Of a stretch of 64,000 nucleotides of DNA, positions 56,729-64,000 are shown in pieces. The position numbers and the translations under genes were made by a program. Every line of letters begins with the position of its first letter. The stretch's first letter is position 1. The notes beneath the pieces are model-generated. The model saw only the letters and a program-made list of their open reading frames with translations. It did not search any database and was not told where the DNA came from. Source of the DNA: Aplidium turbinatum (Eukaryota > Chordata > Ascidiacea > Aplousobranchia > Polyclinidae); assembly GCA_918807975.1 (NCBI GenBank), contig OU964924.1:7886501-7950500 (forward strand). The letters are read 5' to 3'.

Positions 56729-56780
56729 CAATGTCTACAGACGTTGAATCAATGTAAACAAGGATTGATTCACTGGCAGG
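56729..56780. repeat. palindromic foldback MITE, copy 8 (partial)
   Basis: ACAATGTCTACAGACGTTGA then ATCAATGTAAACAAGG; the terminal CTGTCTGGG is eroded. Confidence 0.55.
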
Positions 56781-56828
56781 GTGCGGCTTTGAAACCCTGG
56801 AAACTTGCTGTGCCATCTCAATAACACC

Positions 56829-57190
56829 CTCTGTGTGGCCGAGTGGTGAGCGTCTGGCATACGATTGAAAGGATGTCGATTCGACACCAGGCGGCTCTGG
56901 TCTAGAAGCGAATGCAGTTATTATTTTTTCTTAACCGGACACCTGTGTACGTCTCTTTACATAAATTCGATATTGCAAGGTCTCATAATGAAAGATGTGA
57001 TGACGTTAGGAGACACGAGTCCCAAAAGAAGAAAAATAAATTTGCACCTCAGTAAAGTCCAACACCACATTCCGATTGAGAGCACACGATTCTGTCTTAG
57101 CTGGACATTTAATTACTTGCTTCAATATGGACAGAAAAGTTGGCTTCATTGCTTCCCGTCCACTTAACTTAAATCTTCAACCATGGGGAT
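56829..57190 (+). mobile_element. second tRNA-derived SINE family
   Basis: The head TGGCCGAGTGGTGAGCG is A-box-like and GTCGATTCGACACC B-box-like, about 40 bases apart. The body ends in TTGGCTTCATTGCTTCCCGT and TTAAATCTTCAACCATG, which recurs at 20725-20785. Extent is approximate. Confidence 0.5.
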
Positions 57191-60124
57191 GAAGAATAAA
57201 TACGTCAATACTGCGTCAACGTGCGATTTGGTTTCAACGTTATGGTTCCACACTCAATATACATTCCTGTTTCATCTTGCAGAGTTTTATGTTTATTTCT
57301 TTTAACGTTATTTTTCCTGAAGGTAATGAGTACGAATGCAGTATTATCAAGTGTTATTTATTTTGTGTCGTGTTCAGTGTTACGTTAACATCGCATCTAT
57401 ACCAGCTGCAGTTCCGTGTTTTCAGTCTCAACTACATCTAGTTCAGTGTTGTAGAACTGGGTGTCTTTTTTGTGAGTTTAACCAAGGAAATTGCGTACCG
57501 GTGTGCGGATGTTTCGTCACAGCTTCGAACCCAGTCTGGTTTCCAAATGAAATTTATAGTAAAGTAGCTTAATTCTCCATTCAATGGATTCGCCTGCTTG
57601 GGAGGATAGAAGCAGATGTTTGGAGTTAAAGATTTGTGAATGTGGAGCTTTGCACTTGCAGTGTTTAACTAAGCGCGTTAGCTAAGCTTTATGCCAAGGA
57701 TTCCCGACCACCGGGTCACGAAATGGTTGGTACCAGGTCGCGGGAACACTCAATCAAAATGGCGGTCAAGAGTGTGAGTTGGTTGAAAGCATGTCCTTGG
57801 CCATAAAATAAATTGATTATAGTGAAAGCAATTGCAATCATGCACTTAATAGGCTACCTAAAACCTGCTGTATATCCATCAAAACAGTGAGAGAGGCATG
57901 GCCACTTGCTACCCCAAAATAATAAAAAAATACGTAAACTATCTACATTTTTGCAAAAATTTTCTCGCCCGCTTTGCTTCCTCCAACCCTAGTCATTCAC
58001 CTTGATCACTACTAGTGGCATTAGGAACGCATGGTTTCGGCAATGGATTGAAGGAATAATAGGATAGCCACTTTAACAAGAAAAAATTCGGTCATTGCCA
58101 CTGAAACTTTGAACCAATCATAAGCTACGTTTTCCGTGACGTGAAAAAGGGAGAAAAGAAGATGATACAAAACAAATCAAGTGATGGATTCTCTATCAGC
58201 TGGTTGGCTAAGGGGTTAGGGCTCGGAAGTAGCCATTTCTTGACATGGGTTCGATTACTACTGCTACAATTAGGCTACACTTTAGACTCAACTCAGTCCT
58301 TCGTTTTTAAGCAAAACCTGTGCTGGATCTGTATCACTATCAGCCTTACAAAAATTTAACCTTGAAAAAAATTGAGAGCCTAATGGTTAATCCTGCCCTG
58401 ATTGTCATACTCACAAAGTGTGAATACTGTATTGTCAACTTTACTTCCTTGAACAATCGTCTGCCAGCAGCCGCGCTAGTTCAATACAAAAAAAATCGAC
58501 ATTTCTGTTTAAAAAACGTAAGTAAACGGAAACTTTTACTCAATTTTTGTTACAACGTTTGTATGTCTTGGTATGGCGGTGCAAACTTAATGATATAAAT
58601 GAGATGGAGACTTTCATCCAAATCTTCCATCCTTGACATTTTCCATCTCCAAATGTGGCCTTCCATCTCATTCCCTGGCTATAAATACCATTTTTAAAGT
58701 TTTTGCTATGAAACAGTTAAGGTGTATTCCAACGACCTGCTGCGTACCTAATGAAAAATCGTTCGTCTGTCACCAGGTGCTACCACAAACCATTTTCATC
58801 TTCTGCAGGGTGCCGTAACACTAAAAAGGTTGGGAACCATGCACTCGTAGCAACCGCCCTCCAATCGGAGGGTGCCCTGCAAGGAATGAGGGCCCCTCCG
58901 CCGAAATTTTTGGAAGACTATCGAAATACAGGATATAACCACGTGGTTACAAATGCACGCGAAATAGCAGAGCTTATTGGTGTTGAGTAGGCCTATCATA
59001 TTTTCATCACCCAAAAAGAGGACATGTTTAGTAAGCAAGTAAAATGCCAGTGGATTTGTACGTTTAAACAATTTTTGCATCTTCTTAGATGATTATAGGC
59101 CTATGTAGCAAAAGTGACAAATAAAAAACATCACATATGTTTATTTGTCAGATTTAGTCAATGAACATTTTGCTGTTGATTTGATTTTCTCCACAGAAAG
59201 TTTGCATTTGATTTGCTCCACAGTTGGGCGAAGAAAAAAATCTCCACAGAAAACATTCGTTTTACATTTGCATTTTGAGCCATAGCTTATTGTAGATGAA
59301 GAATTGCTCAATTTTTAACAATTCATTTAAAAAAATCTATAGTTATGCAATATTTGAACTATTCTGTCCATTTTCTAATGTGCCATCATTTAAACAAAGC
59401 TAATGCAAGCTACCTATTAGGTTTAAGATGCCTTTGCACTAGCTTTGGTATAGATCGAACAGTTTAACATCATCAATGTCAACATTTTTCTCTGACAGAT
59501 ACTTCCACACACCGCTGAAAAGCGTTATCCTATTCTTTGGTGTAAGACAGAATAAGCATCCAATCAAAGGATGTAAACTCGGAAAATGAAATTAGCGGTC
59601 TATTCATCCAAATAGGCAACAAAAGAGTCGAACAATAGAAATACATCTGACATGATCATCGAGTAACACTTTCTTCCTTTGCCACAGAAATAAATGTATC
59701 TACCATATCCACAGCAAGCAATGTATTGTCAACCTCAAAGTCAATAAACACTGTTCTTAAACAAGGATAGCCTACTTCTGCCACAACTCACAGAAAACAT
59801 ACTTTTCCTTTTTGGTGTCGTTACTTAGTGCACAAATGCCTGCAGTTAGCATGCTTCCTTGATTACTTCTGCACTCCTTTTGTCACGTGTACTCCGCGAG
59901 GCAGTACTCTGTTTTATTCGTATCATTTCATTCTGGCAGGCTAGCGAACAACAGCTTCTTTTGTTCTAGTTCTAGTGTTGAGTTTAACAATCTTACGTTG
60001 TGTATTTTGTTGCAGAAATTGCGATTCGATCATTTTTCTTTTGTTAATACATTCAAGAAAAATAACCGTCTTTGTTCATGATCGAATCGCAATAGGATAA
60101 GGTTAATTTAAAGAAATTTGTGGA
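57191..60124. other. intergenic flank of the gypsy element
   Basis: A weak tRNA-like stretch lies near 58185-58260 and ATCTTCCATCT-type repeats near 58605-58670. A hairpin at 60015-60092 (TTGCGATTCGATCAT against its complement) precedes the gag start. The 5' LTR of the Ty3/gypsy element should end shortly before 60125, but without the other LTR its limits cannot be set. No host gene recognised. Confidence 0.45.
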
Positions 60125-63100
60125 ATGGTGGTGATAACATGCGCCTTTCCCAACTGTAATTTTGAAACAGCCGACGTGCCCGAAGCGGTTGCTTGTGTGG
60201 TGCTGCAAAGTCACACGTACAGTCATGCTGCTACGACGCGCAACGCTCCAGCGCCCGTAAACCTTGGCCCGAAGCTAAATCGACCTACTGTAGATATTGG
60301 AGTTTCTCCAGAAGAATGGAGCGTGTTCACCAGAAGATGGAAGGCTTTTAAAGAAGGTTGCAGCATTCCTGATGAAGCAGCTTCAGTCCAGTTATTTCAA
60401 TGTACCGGCCAAGCCCTAGGGGACAGCCTTCTCCAAGCTGACGCTGAGACAGTGAGCAAACCTGTAGATGAACTTTTGCTTGCAATGCGACAACTGGCCG
60501 TTATACCTGTCGCCACAGGGGTGTTACGGTCAGAGTTTATGGCGATGCACCAAATGCGCGACGAAAAATTTCGCGCTTTTGCAGCTCGTGCTCGAGGAAA
60601 AGCGGATATATGTGCGTTCACTACGAAATGTTCCTGCGGGCTGAAAGTTAGTTATACAGATCACATGATCCGCGACACACTACTCAGTGGAATTTCGGAC
60701 AGTGAGATTCGTCGCGAAATGATGGGAATGGACAAAGTATTGTCGATTCCCATCAACGATATCATCGCCCTTGTCGAGATTAAAGAAATGGCTCGCAATG
60801 CGGTACCATCTCATGACGTTTCGGCAGTGTCGACGTTCAAGCGCAAGAAAAGCCAAAGCCCTATTCCAAGAGACCGTGGACACATCCAGGCAGCACCTTC
60901 CTCTCCCAATTGGTCACAAAAAACTCACTGCCCTAAATGCAATAGATTATTCAATCGTTACAGAGAAGGCCCCAGAGGTTGGAACACTACGCCTTATTCC
61001 CTTTGTCTCGAATGCTTTCGGTCATCTCGTCATAAAAACAAATGGGGCGCTCCTCCTAAAGATGCATCAGTCGGAGCACTCTGTGTAGCACCTACTGTAC
61101 CTCAAATAGGCACATTTGCCTCAACACAAACTGACATCGCAGCCCGAGACCCAATGTTCTCAACAATTCGTGGTCCTCACCACACATTCCAAAAAGGGCA
61201 TTGGACACCATCCCGCATGCGAGAACATCCCACAGTTCGGGTAGACATATCTATGGATGACTCATGTCATCAAGGCAGGTACACTAGCGTGATAGCACAA
61301 GTAACAGCAATCGCAGATACTGGTGCCCAAATAAATGTATGGTCACTGAAGAACTTTGTGCAATCCGGCTTTGGACAAGAGACCCTTGTACCCGCACCAA
61401 ACCTAATAGCTGCAAATCGCTCTACTATTTCCATTACAGGAGCATTTCGTGCCATCATTCGGGGTACAGCGCACGGCTGCAATGTTGAACGTCGGTGCAT
61501 GATTTACATCAGTCCAGACGTTGACAAGTTATACTTATCTCATGACACACTATTGCATTTAGGTGCCCTATCCCCGAAGTTCCCAACTCTAGGGGAACAT
61601 CAGATCAAGCAAGAAATGGCGCACAATCTTATCGAACCAGAAATCAACGTCGTCAGACTTGTCAACGGTGGATGCACAGTACCCAGCAAGCAACTGGAGT
61701 CGTGCACTTGCCCTCAACGTGGTGCAGTTCCAGCTCCCCCAACCAAGCTTCCGTTCCCATGCACACCTGAAAACAATGACAAGATGGCAAACTGGCTACT
61801 CCAGAGGTACGCCGCATCCACTTTCAACACTTGCCCGCACCGCGCGCTACATTGTATGGCTGGTCCTCCCATAGAAATACATGTTGACCCCAACGCGAAA
61901 CCAGTGGCCGTTCATACACCAGCGTCTATCCCCTTGCATTGGCAAGAAAAAGTACACGCTGATCTCCTCCGCGACGAGGCTCTGGGAATCCTTGAAAAAG
62001 TCCCCCACGGCGAACCCACCACATGGTGTCATCGCATGGTTATCACACGCAAAAATGATGGCTCACCACGCCGTACTGTCGACCTGTCCCCCTTAAACAA
62101 ATTCTGCCAGAGAGAAACCTTCGCCTCCGAAGCTCCATTCCAGCTGTCCCGTCGTGTCCCCGGAAACACTTGGAAATCGGTGACTGACGCATGGAACGGC
62201 TATCACAGTGTTCCACTGCGTCCTTCTGATCGGCATCTCACAACTTTCATCACTCCCTTTGGAAGATGGCGCTACACTAGGGCACCGCAAGGATTCCTAT
62301 CCTCTGGGGATGGCTACAATCGCCGTTTCAATACCATATTAACCGATTTTGTGCGCAAAGAACGCTGTGTCGACGACACAGTGTTCTATGATAGCCAACT
62401 GGAGGAACATTGGTGGCGAACCATAAAATTCCTCACTTTAGTGGGACGGGCGGGCATTGTCCTTAACCCTGACAAGTTTCAATTTGCCCAACGCACCGTA
62501 GATTTCGCTGGATTCCGTATCTCAGAAGCAATGGTCGAGCCCCTCCCTAAATACTTGCTCGCCATCCAAGAATTTCCAGTCCCGAATAATATCACAGACA
62601 TACGCAGCTGGTTCGGATTAATCAACCAAGTAGGAAACTATGCTCAACTGCGTGACCTAATGGCACCGTTCAAGCCGTTCCTTAGCCCAAAGCATAAGTT
62701 CGAATGGTCTCAGGAGCTGGATTCCGCATTTGCCGCCTCCAAATCGGCAATCGTTGATGCTATTCGCCATGGGGTAGAAATCTTTGACCCCTGCCGTCGA
62801 ACATGTTTGCGCCCTGACTGGTCCAACAAAGGCATCGGATATTTCCTTCTCCAAAAACATTGCGTATGTGCTTCCACTATACCGGACTGCTGCTCATCAG
62901 GTTGGAAAGTGACTCTTGCAGGATCCCGATTCCTCTCATCGGCCGAACGACGTTATGCTCCCATAGAAGGCGAAGCCCTAGCAGTTGCGTGGGGCCTAGA
63001 ACAGACAAAGTATTTTACGCAAGGCTGTGATAATTTGGTTATTGTAACGGATCATAAGCCATTGGTAAAAATATTCGGTGACCGTACGTTGGACGAAATC

Positions 63101-64000
63101 ACTAACACTCGCCTGTTTCGTTTAAAACAGCGTACACTAATGTGGCGCTTTGATATCGCACACTTACCTGGCACAACCAACTGCGCAGCCGATGCTGCCT
63201 CACGTCACCCAGTATCATGCGATCTCATTGCTGTAGCGTCGTGTGCAGAAAATAATGTAGCAGAAATGGCGCTGGTTACTGCCATACAGGCAGATGCCGC
63301 CCATGCCTTTTGCTTGCAATGGCCTGAAATCGTTCGGGAAACAGCCGCCGATCCAAACCTTAGCAAGTTAATGGTAGCTATTGAAACGGGATTCACCTTT
63401 CCCAACACCGGCGACATTCGCCCATATCTCCCCTATCGTGACGGGTTCTTTGTTGAAGACGACGTTATTCTATATCATGATCGTATTGTTGTACCACCAT
63501 CGCTTAGGCCTAGAGTACTCTCAACGTTGCATGCTGGTCATCAAGGTGTGTCTGCCATGGAACGCCGGGCACGTGCTATAGTATTTTGGCCCGGTATGAC
63601 TAATGATATCCATGCTATTCGTGACTCGTGTACTTCATGTAATCGTAATGCTCCATCTCAAGCAGCTCCTCCCCCGACGCCATGTGATCCCCCAGCTACA
63701 CCATTTGAGAAAATTTTTGCAGATTATTTTGACTATGGGGGCCGTCACTTTTTGGTCATTGGGGACAGATTCTCTGGGTGGTCGGATGTATTTGCCACGC
63801 CATCAGGATCGAGTGCCGCAGGAGCAGCTGCTTTGACTCAACTCTTGCGCTCGTACTTTGCCACGTTTGGTGTTCCTGAGGAAATATCTACAGATGGGGG
63901 TCCCGAATTTACGGCTGCCGTTACTGAACTCTTTCTTAAAAACTGGGGTGTGCAGCACCGCATATCGTCATCTTACTTCCCTCAATCTAATGGTCGAGCT
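60125..64000 (+). mobile_element. Ty3/gypsy LTR retrotransposon, gag-pol (cut by the window end)
   Basis: Parts in order: gag-like region with Cys/His pairs near its start and a CxxC/CxxC finger-like segment (about 60125-61050), aspartic protease (ADTGAQ near 61315), reverse transcriptase (about 62030-62560), RNase H (about 62770-63200) and integrase with its HHCC finger and the start of the catalytic core (about 63500-64000). The gag, PR, RT, RH, IN order places it in Ty3/gypsy. It looks whole across the part inside the window, which suggests a young copy. The rest of integrase and the 3' LTR lie beyond 64000. Its GC content is clearly higher than that of the surroundings. Confidence 0.88.

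Noticed and set aside
56832-56900. Functional tRNA gene
   Set aside because: A- and B-box-like words are present, but no acceptor stem or anticodon arm can be drawn; read as a SINE head.
59460-59780. Minus-strand text resembling coding sequence (VWKYLSEKNVDIDDVKLFD)
   Set aside because: The frames are short and broken, and no family could be named; too weak to list.
1-64000. CRISPR arrays, rRNA genes or bacterial operons
   Set aside because: No spaced direct repeats, rRNA motifs or Shine-Dalgarno-led gene runs; the spliced genes show it is animal DNA.

Overview
The window comes from an animal nuclear genome that is intron-rich, AT-rich and heavily colonised by transposons. The three host genes are all animal-specific or animal-type: an IVNS1ABP-like kelch gene, whirlin (WHRN) and an NMNAT2-like gene. 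Their protein divergence from the vertebrate versions, together with invertebrate-type transposons, suggests an invertebrate chordate or other deuterostome, possibly a tunicate. That placement is inference. No bacterial features, rRNA genes or CRISPR arrays were seen.

Layout. (1) 1-1450, plus strand: the last four exons of an IVNS1ABP-like kelch gene. (2) 5288-32133, minus strand: a complete whirlin gene, read here as 16 exons that join in one frame of 1047 codons (HHD1, PDZ1, PDZ2, HHD2, disordered proline-rich linker, PDZ3). Intron 12 (8932-17765) is almost entirely a stack of three nested DNA transposons. Intron 11 holds a fourth transposon, and other introns hold SINEs, hAT remnants, a long hairpin and a GC-rich insert with a hammerhead-ribozyme-like motif. 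(3) 32134-46595: a graveyard between genes, with pogo and hAT remnants, tRNA-derived SINEs, a LINE split by a hAT element that itself contains a twin-primed LINE, and a retrocopied fragment of a carnitine acyltransferase gene. (4) 46596-54480, plus strand: a complete eight-exon NMNAT2-like gene with a 347-residue product, a Cys-Cys palmitoylation-type motif and one GC-AG intron. (5) 54481-60124: no host gene recognised; foldback MITEs and a second tRNA-derived SINE. (6) 60125-64000: gag-pol of a Ty3/gypsy element running off the window end.

How the genes relate. Whirlin is a scaffold of stereocilia and periciliary membranes, NMNAT2 makes NAD in axons, and IVNS1ABP is a BTB-kelch protein; no shared operon-like logic is expected. 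WHRN converges on the kelch gene and diverges from the NMNAT2-like gene. The main biology of the window is the layered transposon history, much of which can be ordered from target-site duplications visible in the sequence.

Exon models were made by eye from splice consensus, reading-frame phase and remembered family sequences; no database search was run.
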